NCBI RefSeq assembly: GCF_011386835.1
Contig: NC_088791.1
Span: 29,672,998-29,736,997, forward strand
Direction: 5' to 3'
DNA length: 64,000 nucleotides
Source of the DNA: Chrysemys picta bellii
Lineage: Eukaryota; Chordata; Testudines; Emydidae
Below, piece after piece: positions 21,201-28,505 of this stretch (positions within the stretch are counted from its first letter, which is position 1; the number at the start of each line of letters is the position of its first letter). A program made the translations under genes and the position numbers. Below the pieces are notes generated by a model. The model had not been told where the DNA came from. It ran no database searches and worked only from the letters and a program-made list of their open reading frames with translations.

Positions 21201-23075
21201 GCCTGCAAGTCAATATCTGTAGAAGCTTCCAAATAGCTCACCCAGATGGCTCCTGGTCAATGGGACAAATTCATCCAGTTGGGAGGATGATGGTGGTGAT
21301 GGTTTAATTTATAGTCCCTTGGGACTGGCAGCATGGAGGAAGGATAGATAGATAGATATCATTATGAGGTACCAACCTGAAAAATTCCAGCAAGGAGTGA
21401 TACAGTTGCTGCCACCTGTATCTTCTCGTCATCTAGTGCCGTAGAAGTCGTTAAAGTGCTGTTTCCAACACTCTCCTCATCGACTAACTTCATAACTACT
21501 TCTCCCACCATTATACTCAGAACAGGGAACGGACCTAATTCACACAAAGTAATGCATTAAAGCTGGACGGGTAAAATATAAGTTTCCATCAACCACAATT
21601 TTATTTCATGTTTGAAAAAAGTTACAAAGCTTTCCCAAATGGAACGGTGTGTAATAAGTTACGTCTGGGGATTTTCATTTCTTTATTTTCCACATGAGTT
21701 ACTAAAACGTAAACTATGAAAGAGAGCAGAGTAAATACTGTGCAATATGACTTAACTTACCAACAGAGATATGTCTGGAAGTGCCAAAGAAAAAATAGCC
21801 TATGACTGGGAAAAAGGCTGCATAAAGTCCATACCCCGGGCGAACATACACTAGTAAAGCAAATGCTAGACCTGTAATAATAGAAAACACAGGGAAAGTT
21901 AAGCACATATTAGAGGTGGAAGTCTACAGGATCTCTCGACATGGACTTACATGGTATTTTGATCTTAGAAAGAACAAAAACAAAGCAAAAGCATTTCCCA
22001 AAGATTACCTTGCAGGACAGCCACCAGCCCTGTGCTGAGCCCAGAGACAAAGTCACTCAGGAGCCATTCCTTGACGCGATATGCTGGCAACCAGGAAGTT
22101 ATAGGTAACAAACCAGTGGCAATATTCTTGGCCTTTTGTGGGGAACATCTGAAATATGTGACAAACCACAGTTCAGGCAGCTAACATCTTTGAGTCAGTC
22201 AATAGTGAAACCTAATCTTGATATATAAAACTAAAGGATAAGAATTTAGATTTCAGCCTGTCAGAGGTATCCAACATGGAACAACCTGCCTGAGCCATAA
22301 CCCCACTGTTTCAGGAATATTTTTAGGCAAAAGAGTGACACATTCCTCCATGGTGGGACTCCATTAACAAGAGTTACACTAGGGGTCATCTGAGTTGAAT
22401 GGATGGAGTTACCTCAGTGATTAACTGAATTGAATGGAGTTAAGGGATGAATTTGTCCCTCAGTGTTGAGAGTTAATGTTTGTTTTCTTCAGAATGGGAG
22501 AGGTGGATGTTGAAGAAACCAACAGCAAAAGCTGGGTGAAAGTCTTTATGAGACTAGCTGGAAGGAAGATTGTAAGACTCATAGACTCATAGACTTTAAG
22601 GTCAGAAGGGACCATTATGATCTTCTAGTCTGACCTCCTGTACAACGCAGGCCACAGAATCTCACTCACCCACTCCTGTAACAAACCCTCTGATCTATGT
22701 CTGAGCTGTTGAAGTCCTCAACTTGTGGTTTAAAGACTTCAAGTGCAGAGAATCCTCCAGCAAGTGACCCGTGCCCCACGCTGCAGAGGAAGGCGAAAAC
22801 CCCCCAGGGCCTCTGCCAATCTGCCCTGGAGGAAAAATCCTTCCCGACCCCAAATATGACAATGTAGTTCAGAATATTTGAGAGTTAGGAGGTAGCTCAG
22901 GGGATCTATTTCTAACATCAATATTTACAAAAAATGTTTCTTACCTAAAACATACCCTCAGATGATCCAAAAAGGTTTTATGGTATCTGTGCACTTTCTT
23001 ATGTTCTTCACCAAATGAGTTCTCTGAGTATACCGGTCTGGCCACAACATACTGGTTGCCTACAGGTTCAACCAT
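192..23075 (-). CDS. SLC26A3: SLC26A3 (DRA), chloride anion exchanger, 20 coding exons
   Basis: Joining the exons 23075-22945, 22148-22009, 21871-21761, 21534-21377, 20171-20007, 18851-18699, 16284-16202, 14445-14298, 14164-14051, 13947-13870, 12276-12181, 11079-10973, 10352-10283, 10193-10101, 8193-8098, 6768-6535, 5489-5435, 4209-4064, 1491-1426 and 215-192 gives an unbroken 755-residue protein; human DRA is 764. Family knowledge: SLC26A3 is an apical multi-pass membrane Cl-/HCO3- exchanger of intestinal epithelium, with a C-terminal cytoplasmic STAS domain. Seen here: the N-terminus [18 protein letters not shown], the sulfate-transporter signature around residues 102-123, a VPIPIE stretch near residues 277-282, a STAS domain from about residue 523 to 722, and the C-terminal ETKF PDZ ligand. 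The start agrees with human. DRA-specific N- and C-termini separate it from the paralogues SLC26A4, A5 and A6. No frameshift or internal stop was found, so it looks functional. Confidence 0.97.
216..1425. other. Last intron of SLC26A3, no recognised element
   Basis: This 1.2-kb intron lies between the penultimate and terminal coding exons. I see no recognisable repeat or conserved motif beyond the splice sites. Confidence 0.6.
1426..1491 (-). CDS. SLC26A3: SLC26A3 coding exon 19
   Basis: This 66-nt exon encodes residues 727-748 and ends [13 protein letters not shown], matching the DRA-specific tail. The donor is GTAAGG at 1425. Confidence 0.95.
1857..2130. mobile_element. Harbinger-type MITE
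   Basis: Terminal inverted repeats start GGTCTTGTCTAAAC and, reversed from the other end, GGCCTTGTCTACAC. The flanks show a 3-bp repeat TGA. It is non-coding and A/T rich with further internal symmetry. The TIR resembles that of the larger Harbinger elements in this window, so it is probably a non-autonomous derivative. Confidence 0.7.
2899..2919 (+). repeat. Poly(A) tract behind an AATAAA signal
   Basis: A 21-nt A run follows AATAAA at about 2882-2887 by roughly 12 nt, inside the hAT element. It could be the tail of a small retroposed transcript; the origin of the upstream sequence was not recognised. Confidence 0.5.
3353..3732 (+). repeat. G-rich minisatellite inside hAT
   Basis: Imperfect tandem units of about 55-70 nt repeat AGAGCCCAGGGCTGGGGC and GTGGGGGCCAGAGCTGGGG. 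Runs of 4-13 G on the plus strand make it prone to length change and quadruplex formation. Open frames across it are low-complexity and not genes. Confidence 0.85.
4064..4209 (-). CDS. SLC26A3: SLC26A3 coding exon 18
   Basis: This 146-nt exon encodes residues 678-726, the STAS end: [11 protein letters not shown] then [14 protein letters not shown] 1.5-kb hAT element ends about 40 nt beyond its donor. Confidence 0.97.
5435..5489 (-). CDS. SLC26A3: SLC26A3 coding exon 17
   Basis: This 55-nt exon encodes residues 660-678 ([18 protein letters not shown]), a STAS helix and strand. Confidence 0.96.
5828..6092 (+). repeat. CORE-SINE/MIR-like remnant
   Basis: The consensus-like pieces TTTTATAGATGAAGAAACTG and, later, GTGACTTGTCCAAGG then CAGAACCAGGTGTTCTGAT are the order seen in MIR/CORE-SINEs. 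The two halves are separated by extra sequence. Confidence 0.55.
6535..6768 (-). CDS. SLC26A3: SLC26A3 coding exon 16 (STAS core)
   Basis: This 234-nt exon encodes residues 582-659: the acidic variable loop ([16 protein letters not shown]), then the STAS core [20 protein letters not shown]. It is the largest coding exon. Confidence 0.97.
7267..7483. mobile_element. Palindromic Penelope-like 3' end, 12-bp TSD
   Basis: TATATTAACAAG is repeated at 7255-7266 and 7484-7495. Between them lie two head-to-head copies of a Penelope-like 3' terminal unit. The arms 7272-7357 and 7359-7444 are perfect reverse complements over 86 nt, centred on 7358. The right copy continues to the usual end ACACGGCTACCCCTC. 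Assignment to Penelope-like elements rests on my memory of the amniote repeat containing ACGAAAGCTTATGC; the palindrome and TSD are directly visible. It is in the SLC26A3 intron between exons 15 and 16. Confidence 0.8.
7362..7400 (+). ncRNA. Hammerhead ribozyme-like motif (mirrored on minus strand)
   Basis: The order CTGAAGA, stem II (GTG...CAC), GAAA, GC-TTAT-GC and TC matches a type I hammerhead with very short stem III: C3UGANGA9, G12AA-A15.1, U16.1 and H17 are present. One extra A sits between the CTGAAGA box and stem II, and one stem II pair is mismatched. Because of the palindrome the same motif lies on the minus strand at 7316-7354. Penelope-like elements are known to encode hammerheads. 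Activity is not established. Confidence 0.5.
7712..8010. mobile_element. Harbinger-type MITE
   Basis: It starts GGCCTGGTCTACACT and ends AGTGTAGACATACCC, inverted repeats of the GTCTACAC type. The interior contains ATCGATC-rich symmetrical segments, including GGGGATCGATTTATCGCG and its near-complement. It is in the SLC26A3 intron 88 nt from exon 15. Confidence 0.75.
8098..8193 (-). CDS. SLC26A3: SLC26A3 coding exon 15
   Basis: This 96-nt exon encodes residues 550-581, starting [20 protein letters not shown], the basic helix preceding the variable STAS loop. Confidence 0.97.
8570..8785 (+). mobile_element. Penelope-like 3' end with hammerhead relic
   Basis: It contains ACCACGAAAGCTTATGCCC and TTGTTAGTCGCTAAGGTGCC, homologous to the unit at 7359-7483 and 46914-47041, but keeps about 120 nt more 5' sequence. 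The ribozyme box reads CTAATGA (8694-8700), with G5 changed, and stem II is GTGG/CCAC, so it is probably inactive. Confidence 0.65.
9375..9495 (+). repeat. L2-like LINE 3' tail
   Basis: The text TTTAGACTATAAGATCTTTG followed by GGGAGCGCCTAGAA and an ATAATA-rich end resembles the L2 3' UTR seen in full at 54560-54660. It is short and diverged. Confidence 0.4.
9861..10037 (-). mobile_element. tRNA-derived SINE with CR1-type tail
   Basis: On the minus strand it reads GGGATAGCTCAGTGGTTTGA (A box), then GTGAGTTCAATCC (B box), then the CR1-shared tail ending in GATATTCTATGATTCT. This is the Cry I/turtle pol III SINE layout. It lies 65 nt from SLC26A3 exon 14. Confidence 0.85.
10101..10193 (-). CDS. 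SLC26A3: SLC26A3 coding exon 14 (STAS start)
   Basis: This 93-nt exon encodes residues 519-549. [20 protein letters not shown] is the first STAS strand and helix. Confidence 0.96.
10283..10352 (-). CDS. SLC26A3: SLC26A3 coding exon 13
   Basis: This 70-nt exon encodes residues 495-518 ([20 protein letters not shown]), the linker into the STAS domain. Confidence 0.96.
10973..11079 (-). CDS. SLC26A3: SLC26A3 coding exon 12
   Basis: This 107-nt exon encodes residues 460-495, the last membrane helices, ending [11 protein letters not shown]. Confidence 0.96.
11545..11735 (+). repeat. CORE-SINE/MIR-like remnant
   Basis: CTCATTTTCGAGCTGGAAAA, then CACTGAGGCCCACAG, then CACCGAACCCAGATCTTCTGA follows the MIR consensus order. 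Confidence 0.55.
12181..12276 (-). CDS. SLC26A3: SLC26A3 coding exon 11
   Basis: This 96-nt exon encodes residues 428-459 ([18 protein letters not shown], then LWKKDKYDC). Confidence 0.97.
13870..13947 (-). CDS. SLC26A3: SLC26A3 coding exon 10
   Basis: This 78-nt exon encodes residues 402-427, one transmembrane helix ending in FLLEPLQK. Confidence 0.96.
14051..14164 (-). CDS. SLC26A3: SLC26A3 coding exon 9
   Basis: This 114-nt exon encodes residues 364-401 and contains the invariant-type SLC26 string [16 protein letters not shown] near the anion-binding core. Confidence 0.97.
14298..14445 (-). CDS. SLC26A3: SLC26A3 coding exon 8
   Basis: This 148-nt exon encodes residues 314-363, with the conserved [20 protein letters not shown] stretch and the [10 protein letters not shown] motif. 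Confidence 0.97.
16202..16284 (-). CDS. SLC26A3: SLC26A3 coding exon 7
   Basis: This 83-nt exon encodes residues 287-314 ([20 protein letters not shown]). It is bordered by CAG and GTAAGA. The preceding intron contains two hAT elements and a solo LTR. Confidence 0.96.
16464..16994. mobile_element. Non-autonomous hAT element, 8-bp TSD ATTCAGAG
   Basis: The ends CCGAGGCGTAGCC and GGCTACGCTCCTG are inverted repeats, flanked by ATTCAGAG at 16456-16463 and 16995-17002. The interior is GC-rich and non-coding. It lies in the SLC26A3 intron between exons 6 and 7. Confidence 0.88.
17158..17565. mobile_element. hAT-like element (CAGTGTTTCTCAACC ends)
   Basis: It begins CAGTGTTTCTCAACCCTTTCC and ends AGTTGAGAAATACTG, an inverted terminal pair typical of MER-type hAT elements. 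No convincing 8-bp duplication survives. A modest open frame inside is not recognisable protein. Confidence 0.6.
17575..18380 (+). repeat. Solo LTR of an endogenous retrovirus
   Basis: It starts TGTCATAGC and ends AACCTTGACA (TG...CA), is 806 nt, and contains AATTAAAAGCC near the 3' third. The sequence resembles a retroviral LTR I recall as common in turtle genomes. No gag, pol or env coding sequence adjoins it, so it is a recombined solo LTR. A clear target duplication was not found. Confidence 0.6.
18699..18851 (-). CDS. SLC26A3: SLC26A3 coding exon 6
   Basis: This 153-nt exon encodes residues 236-286, including [11 protein letters not shown] and the KLPVPIPIE motif common to SLC26 carriers. 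Confidence 0.97.
19768..19967 (+). mobile_element. SINE-like repeat with tRNA-like 3' half
   Basis: A 5' leader (GTGTGGGGCTCTGTTCCATC, then ATCTAGTGGCACTGAGACCA, then GA repeats) is followed by an A-box-like TTAGCTCATGCAGTAGAG and a B box GGTTCGATCCC. A second copy lies at 37728-37935 in reverse, which shows it is a dispersed repeat and not a tRNA gene. Confidence 0.65.
20007..20171 (-). CDS. SLC26A3: SLC26A3 coding exon 5
   Basis: This 165-nt exon encodes residues 181-235. [20 protein letters not shown] and [11 protein letters not shown] are highly conserved SLC26 membrane sequence. Length and phase match human. Confidence 0.97.
20581..20772. mobile_element. Harbinger-type MITE, TSD TAA
   Basis: GGGTATAGCTACACAGCAAAG at the left pairs with GGATATGTCTACAGAACAAAG read from the right end. 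TAA flanks both sides (20578-20580, 20773-20775), matching the TWA target preference of PIF/Harbinger. It is in the SLC26A3 intron between exons 4 and 5. Confidence 0.78.
21377..21534 (-). CDS. SLC26A3: SLC26A3 coding exon 4 (glycosylated loop)
   Basis: This 158-nt exon encodes residues 128-180: a transmembrane segment, then the extracellular loop with one N-glycosylation sequon at N152-S-T, then [11 protein letters not shown]. The loop is several residues shorter than in human DRA, which carries several sequons. The donor reads CAG then GTTGGT, a weak match to GTRAGT. Confidence 0.94.
21761..21871 (-). CDS. SLC26A3: SLC26A3 coding exon 3 (family signature)
   Basis: This 111-nt exon encodes residues 91-128 and holds the sulfate-transporter signature: [11 protein letters not shown] followed by [12 protein letters not shown]. 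It has clean GT-AG borders. Confidence 0.97.
22009..22148 (-). CDS. SLC26A3: SLC26A3 coding exon 2
   Basis: This 140-nt exon encodes residues 44-91, including [20 protein letters not shown], the pre-membrane helix and start of the first transmembrane segment. The splice junction restores an Arg codon and leads directly into CSPQKAK, a DRA-type sequence. Confidence 0.97.
22577..22862 (-). mobile_element. CR1 LINE 3' end
   Basis: AGACTTTAAGGTCAGAAGGG, then ATCTTCTAGTCTGACCTCCTG, is the CR1 3' UTR in reverse orientation, so it is co-oriented with SLC26A3. The same sequence recurs at 35515-36790. Confidence 0.8.
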
Positions 23076-23145
23076 TTTTCCTGAAGTGCTGGGTTAGGAT
23101 GGAAGATTCTTATGTATAGCTCTTTGACACTAGTCACTTAAAAAC
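22945..23145 (-). CDS. SLC26A3: SLC26A3 coding exon 1 with 70 nt of 5' UTR
   Basis: The acceptor (TTATTTTCAG) precedes 23145; the ATG is at 23075-23073; the donor is GTAAG at 22944. It encodes residues 1-44, the cytoplasmic N-terminus with the SLC26-typical RPVYS motif. The coding part is 131 nt, as in human. A CR1 tail lies about 80 nt beyond the donor. Confidence 0.97.
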
Positions 23146-23759
23146 CTGAAAATAAATAACAGAATGTGCCTCTTAAATAACTCAGGAGGAGCATTATGAA
23201 GTGCACAGATGAGTGGATTCCAAACTGAGCATTACTACCTTTGAAGATCAAAAGAAACAGGATTAAGAAAAATAAATTTTGTTTTGTCAGAGTGACCTCC
23301 TTCCCTCCCCCTCACATTGCTAGGGAGCACTTCACTAGGGAAAGAAAGCTATTGTTCCAAAAGAGACAGTCAGAATGTTGAGATTGGGTCAGGGTTAGCT
23401 TATCTCCTAGTCAAGTGTTTACCAATAAAATCTACCTCAATCAAGGGAAACTGATTGTTTTTAATACAATTTCCTGTTGTTACACTGAGCGTGAGGAACA
23501 CTATGGGCTGCCAGGAAGTTTGGGAGCTCACTGAATCTGACCTAGCAACCTAAGGAGTAAAGATGTGTCCAAGCCTTTGGACTTTGTGAAAGCTTGGAAC
23601 TGGAGTCAAACTTTTTGGCTTGGCTCCATAGAGACTAATGAATGGCTGTATGCAATAATAAGGATAACTTCCTAGATTATTTACTTTTAAGTAGATGTTT
23701 CCTTTACAGCTTCTTGCATGCTTCTTCCCCAGGCACCTGCACAAGTCTTCATCACAGTC

Positions 23760-25950
23760 ATCCCCTCAGTGTTATTTTCTATCCTGTTCCTCATGCATAC
23801 TAACATTGTATTTGTCTGCACTGAGCAGAAGTTTTTACTGAGCTGTCCACTATAATCCCTGGTCTTTCTCCTCAGTGGCTATAGGGAATTTAGAATGCAG
23901 CATTGTGAATGAGTAGATTATTATCATTCTTCCTAGTGGGCATTACCTCAATTTTTTCAACAATTAATTTAATCTGCCATTGGGCTGCCCATTCACCGAG
24001 CTTGGGTAGGCTCCTCTGAAATTCTTCAAAGTCTTCCTAGTTCTGATTAGCCTAAATAATTTTGTGTTGTCTGAAAAATGTTTCCACCTCACTGTTCATC
24101 ACCTGTTCCAATCATTAGTAAATCTATTAGACAGCATCAGTCCTAGAACAGAACCTTGGAGCACCAGCTGTATAATCTTTCGCCATCTTAAAAACAGACT
24201 GTTTATTCCTACAACTTGGTTTTCTGTCTCTGAGCACAGAAGTTTCCAAACTGTGTTGTGTGGATCATGGTGGTCAGAGGAGAGGTGGCTGGCCACTTAG
24301 TGCTAGTTCCCCCTTGTTTCCAACTACTGAACTGCATTACAATACATTAAATAAATATCTAACATTTTGCTTCCATGTATGCAATTGTTGAAGTTGTCAG
24401 AGGTATGTTATATATTTGCAAATGGGAAGAAGTGGTCATGATTGTGACTGAGAGGACAGGTGCTTAGTCATGAAACAATCTCTGCATCAAAATCTGGTTC
24501 CCACCATGAAAAAGTTTGAAAAGTTTGGTTAGCCCCTTTCTCATCCATGACAGAACTCTACATGTTACCCCATGACTATTTAGTTTCTTAATAGCCTCTT
24601 GAGGGAGACTTTGTCAATGGCTATTTGAAAGTCCAAATAAATTATGTCAACTGATTCTCCTAAAACCACTCTTTTGTTGATATGCTGTTTTTCGCCTTTG
24701 GCAATGGCTTGAGAAAGTATTTTCATAGATGATATAACAACTTTTTGCTACAAAAAAAAATCAGACCTAAAGGTTCTCCAAAATTTGAAACTAAGCCATT
24801 GCACACTCCACCAGACAAAAATAGTTAAAACCTAGGTCCAGCCGTAGCTGGTTTATTCTTCCAGATCCTGTCCCAAATTCCACTGAAGTCAACAGGAGTC
24901 TTTCCATTGACTTCAATGCCTATCTATCTTTAGTTTTATACTTCTGCCCATCACCGTAGTATCTGAGCAGTTGGATCAGAGCCCCAGACCTGAGGCTGAT
25001 GGTGTTTAAATAGATGTGGTGTTTTATTTTATTCTTTCTTCATTGATCCTTAATCTGCATGTCCTAGACATGTTTCTAGATCAGAATTTCCCTCATCAGA
25101 GATTTTAGCGTTGTTATATTTCCCAATATATGAGAATCTGCATATGAACCTTTTAAGCTTCATGTTGCAAGGTCTAATGCTATTGGAATTCCTTCTTCAA
25201 TAGTTCTGTGCTTTGTATGTCACACCTGATGCACTGTATTAATTCTTTGAAACACTCACAGAAAATAAATATTAAAACATTGGCTGTACTTATACATCTC
25301 TCAGACATTTTCCCCTGATGCTGCAGCATTTATGAATTCCTTAGTCAGCACTTTGGTTTTATTGCCCTTCTTTTATCTTCCAGAGTGCTAAATTAATTTA
25401 CTGAGCTCAGAGTACATTGAGTATGTTTCTTCAGGACTCTCCTGTACTCAGTTCCACTTCACTATTCCAGTTGACTCTTTACAATAGCACAGTTGTTTTC
25501 TTAAAGTTTGTCTTGTTCAAGATAAGAGGCTCTCCCTTATAGAAACCCAAATATGTTAAGCCGCATTCTTATTAGATTTTGAACAGTGTCCCTTAGGTTT
25601 TCAACTACAGTTCCGGTGCCTTAAAATTCTTCCATCTTGAAGAGGATTTCTTGCTCCTCAAGGTGCATGTCACTGAATAACACTGAGTTCTACATGACTA
25701 CATATGTGCTTCCTTCTCCTGTATGTTGTATCAGGAATCTATCCAGTACCCCACACAGTACTGTCCTTCTACTGCTTCCTCTGATTTTATCCCTGTGTAT
25801 GTTCAAGAAGATAAAATCCCAGAACCACTTGCATTTTGCTTAGGAATTAATTATTTTAAGCTTCATTTTCCAACCCTCTTTATCATTAATTACTTTAAAT
25901 ATTTGAAAGAAAATGTAATGCTGGATAGTCCTGGAGACTGATGTCCTCTA
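23760..25950 (-). mobile_element. Old CR1/L3-like LINE remnant
   Basis: The minus-strand translation shows decayed reverse-transcriptase pieces with many stops: a DDTK-like segment near 24040 and a segment near 24600 matching the DKVPH block. It spans the region upstream of SLC26A3 coding exon 1, within the presumed first intron. The 25-kb end is uncertain. Confidence 0.5.
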
Positions 25951-26629
25951 CATAGCCACAGAAAATATGCAGCACCAAGAAGTAGCCTAATGTCAGTTTC
26001 CTAAACTGCCTTGCCAAAGTGTTTCTGCCTTTTAATCTTCCCACTGAGACTGCCATCTAGTTCCAATTCTGTTAGTGGCTTTTGTAATGTGGAGGCCTGT
26101 CCATTGGGAACTAGACTCAGATTACACCAGTCACAGAACAGCCATCAAATGATAACAACTTTAACTCATTATTAGCCAAGGTTGGATTTGAACTGACAAC
26201 CTAGAGATAATAGTCTATTCTACATAGGTTCTTGTATTGATCACATCACTCTGGTGTCTGAACACTTTCTAACAGTGCATTAAGCAATATGGCTAACATC
26301 TGTCACCTATACAAGACTCTATCCCACTACTAATCCCCTAAAATATCTATGAAGCCTTTGATAAAGCACATCTTATTGTATGCATGCTGTTATTTGAAAC
26401 TGTTAAATACATAGCTGTTTGAAGTTTCTGTAGGATTTTTCCCCTCACGATATTACAAATATAATACAAATATATATAGTTCAAAAGCCACCAGCAAATA
26501 AACAAATTCTGTAAAGAAGGCTTTTATCTTTCTCAAGAAATTATATAACGTAAAACATTTTGTTTATATGTCATGCTCTTAGAACTAATTTATGCATCAT
26601 GCACACACATTGGTAGTTCTGAATCCTAC

Positions 26630-26715
26630 CTGATGTGTTTTCTATGAAGCCCTTTGGAAGAAGGTATCCAAGAAATTCAAGGCATAAAGTTTCTCTGAGT
26701 CAGTGCAAGCAGCTA
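26630..26715 (-). other. SLC26A3: Candidate non-coding first exon of SLC26A3
   Basis: Human SLC26A3 has a 5' UTR exon upstream of the exon bearing the ATG, and the ATG exon here has a clear acceptor 70 nt before the start, so an upstream exon must exist. On the minus strand this stretch ends in CAG followed by GTAGGA, a good donor, and begins about 30 nt after a TATA-like sequence. The start coordinate is estimated from the TATA spacing. Identification is inference, not homology. Confidence 0.4.
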
Positions 26716-26741
26716 CTGCTGTTCTTCATTTCAAAATTTCC

Positions 26742-26790
26742 CTATATACTGGTGGAAGATGTAGTCATATGGGGAGCTTTAATAACTAAC
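26742..26790 (-). promoter_or_regulatory. Candidate SLC26A3 promoter: TATA-like box and HNF1-like site
   Basis: On the minus strand, AGTATATAGG at 26741-26750 is a TATA-like box. About 30 nt further upstream, 26778-26790 reads GTTAGTTATTAAA, close to the HNF1 consensus GTTAATNATTAAC. HNF1 factors drive many intestinal and renal epithelial genes, which fits DRA expression. No CpG island surrounds it, as expected for a tissue-specific TATA promoter. Position relative to the proposed exon 1 is the main support. Confidence 0.38.
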
Positions 26791-27071
26791 TTCCATTAAC
26801 TTTTACAAGAATATGAAGATTTCACTGTAGCCTTGACCATTGAGCCTATACTCAATCAGGATGATAAGAGTGGTTTCCTTAAGTTCTCTGTGAGATTGCT
26901 TAATGCTGTTTGGGGAATTGTTTTTAGTGGTTTGCAGAGTTTAATATAGACACATGAATAAAAACCCAGAGAAATTGCTTGTTGCAATCTTGTGCTCTTG
27001 TCCTGCCACATCTCCTAAACAGAGACACGCCAGGTCAGTACTTGGATGGGAGATTTCAAGGAAACTTCTGA

Positions 27072-27504
27072 GGCCTGGTCTACTCCTGAAACATATGTTT
27101 TAGGTTGCTCTGGGGCAGGGGTAGGCAACCTATGGCACACAACCGAAGGCGGCACACAAGCTGATTTTCAGTGGCACTCACACTGCCCGGGTCCTGCTCA
27201 CCGGTCCGGGGAGATCTGCATTTTAATTTAATTTTAAATGAAGCTTCTTAAACATTTTAAAAATCTTATTTACTTTGCATACAACAATAATTTAGTTATA
27301 TATTATAGACTTACAGAAAGAGACCTTCTAAAAACGTTAAAATGTATTACTGGCAGGCGAAACCTTAAATTAGAGTGAATAAATGAAGACTCGGCACATC
27401 ACTTCTGAAAGGTTGCCGACCCCTGGTCTACACTATGGTGCTACAGTGGCCCAGCTGCAGTGCCGTAGCTCTGCTAGTGTAGCCTGTGTAGCATAGACAA
27501 GCCC
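27072..27504. mobile_element. Harbinger-type MITE, TSD TGA, with nested hAT
   Basis: It begins GGCCTGGTCTAC and ends CATAGACAAGCCC, with TGA at 27069-27071 and 27505-27507. The right half (CTACAGTGGCCCAGCTGCAG) is related to the MITE at 56023-56300. A 310-nt hAT lies inside. Confidence 0.65.
27116..27425 (+). mobile_element. Non-autonomous hAT element
   Basis: The ends CAGGGGTAGGCAACC and GGTTGCCGACCCCTG are inverted repeats. It is close in length and sequence to the copy at 35565-35875. Its flanks do not give a clear 8-bp duplication, so something else may have happened at the left border. Confidence 0.75.
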
Positions 27505-28505
27505 TGAGTGTTGTAGGATGCAGTGGTGGTAATTCAGTAGGTGGTACTCTTCATTCCTGAAACAGCACGCCAGCAGGGTGACGTTGGAAATGTCAGCTTT
27601 TGGGGTTTAGGTGCCTAACGATGCAGGTAGGCACCTAGTGGGAGTTTCAAATGTGCCAGGGGGCCTAACTCCCATTGACAGTATCCCAGAAGGGGAGGAC
27701 TCTAGTGACTTGGCCGGACAGCTGTGTCACAAAGAGGAAGGTGCAGCTCATGGAGCAAGACCAAGAGAGCGAGACTACAGGCTGAGGAACTGCAAGACGA
27801 GGGCATGAGGCTGAAAGAGCTAATCCCCAGAGCAGCTAGGAAGAGGCACCACATGTGAGGAGTAGAGGTCTCAGTAACAGGCACTTGTGAAAACTTTACT
27901 CAAGATACATAACAGAGGTCACGTCCATTTATAGTTGTTAAAGGCCCTGTGGTCGGGAGCCACAAAGGGACAAAGCACGGCTGAGCATTGCAATACTTAA
28001 CTTTCAGGTGCTTAGAAAAGCACAGGAACAACACTGCGACCCACAAAGCCCGAATTAGGCACCTCAGCTCCCTATATAATGGATGGAGAGAGTTAGGGGC
28101 TTGTATGTCTACACTGCAATGTAAGCCCAGGGTTCAAACTCAGGCTCAAGCCTAACCCCACTTCCCTCTACGCACATATTACGGTAACCCACGGCTTGGA
28201 CCCAGGGTCCCAGGACCCTGCGGGGCTGTGCGGTCTGAGCTTGAGTCAAGCTTAACCCAGGGTTTGAGCCCTATTGCTTTACAGTGTAGACATAGCTCCT
28301 ACATCTCAAGTCCTGGAAGTCCTCCAAAAAGTATCCCACAATTCCATAACTTCCTTTGCCCTTGGTACCCCAAGATTCCTGAAACTACTGTGTAGAAAAT
28401 GGAAGAAATCCCCCTTGGCATACAGCAAAGCCCAGTGAGTCAGTGTTTAACCCTTCCATTGACTTTTGACCACCAAGCTGCAAACACATCATCAGAGAGC
28501 CCTCC

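Larger units (their letters stand above)
26985..27560 (+). mobile_element. 5S-rRNA-like SINE interrupted by a MITE
   Basis: GGTCAGTACTTGGATGGGAGA near 27033-27053 matches the internal control region of 5S rRNA. The repeat resumes after the inserted MITE at about 27505 with TGTTGTAGGATGCAGTGGTGG. The rest of 5S is not conserved, so this is a SINE3-type or similar repeat, not a 5S gene. Confidence 0.5.

Noticed and set aside
27033..27053. 5S rRNA gene.
   Set aside because: Only the internal promoter segment matches; the 5' half and the 3' end are missing and a MITE interrupts it.
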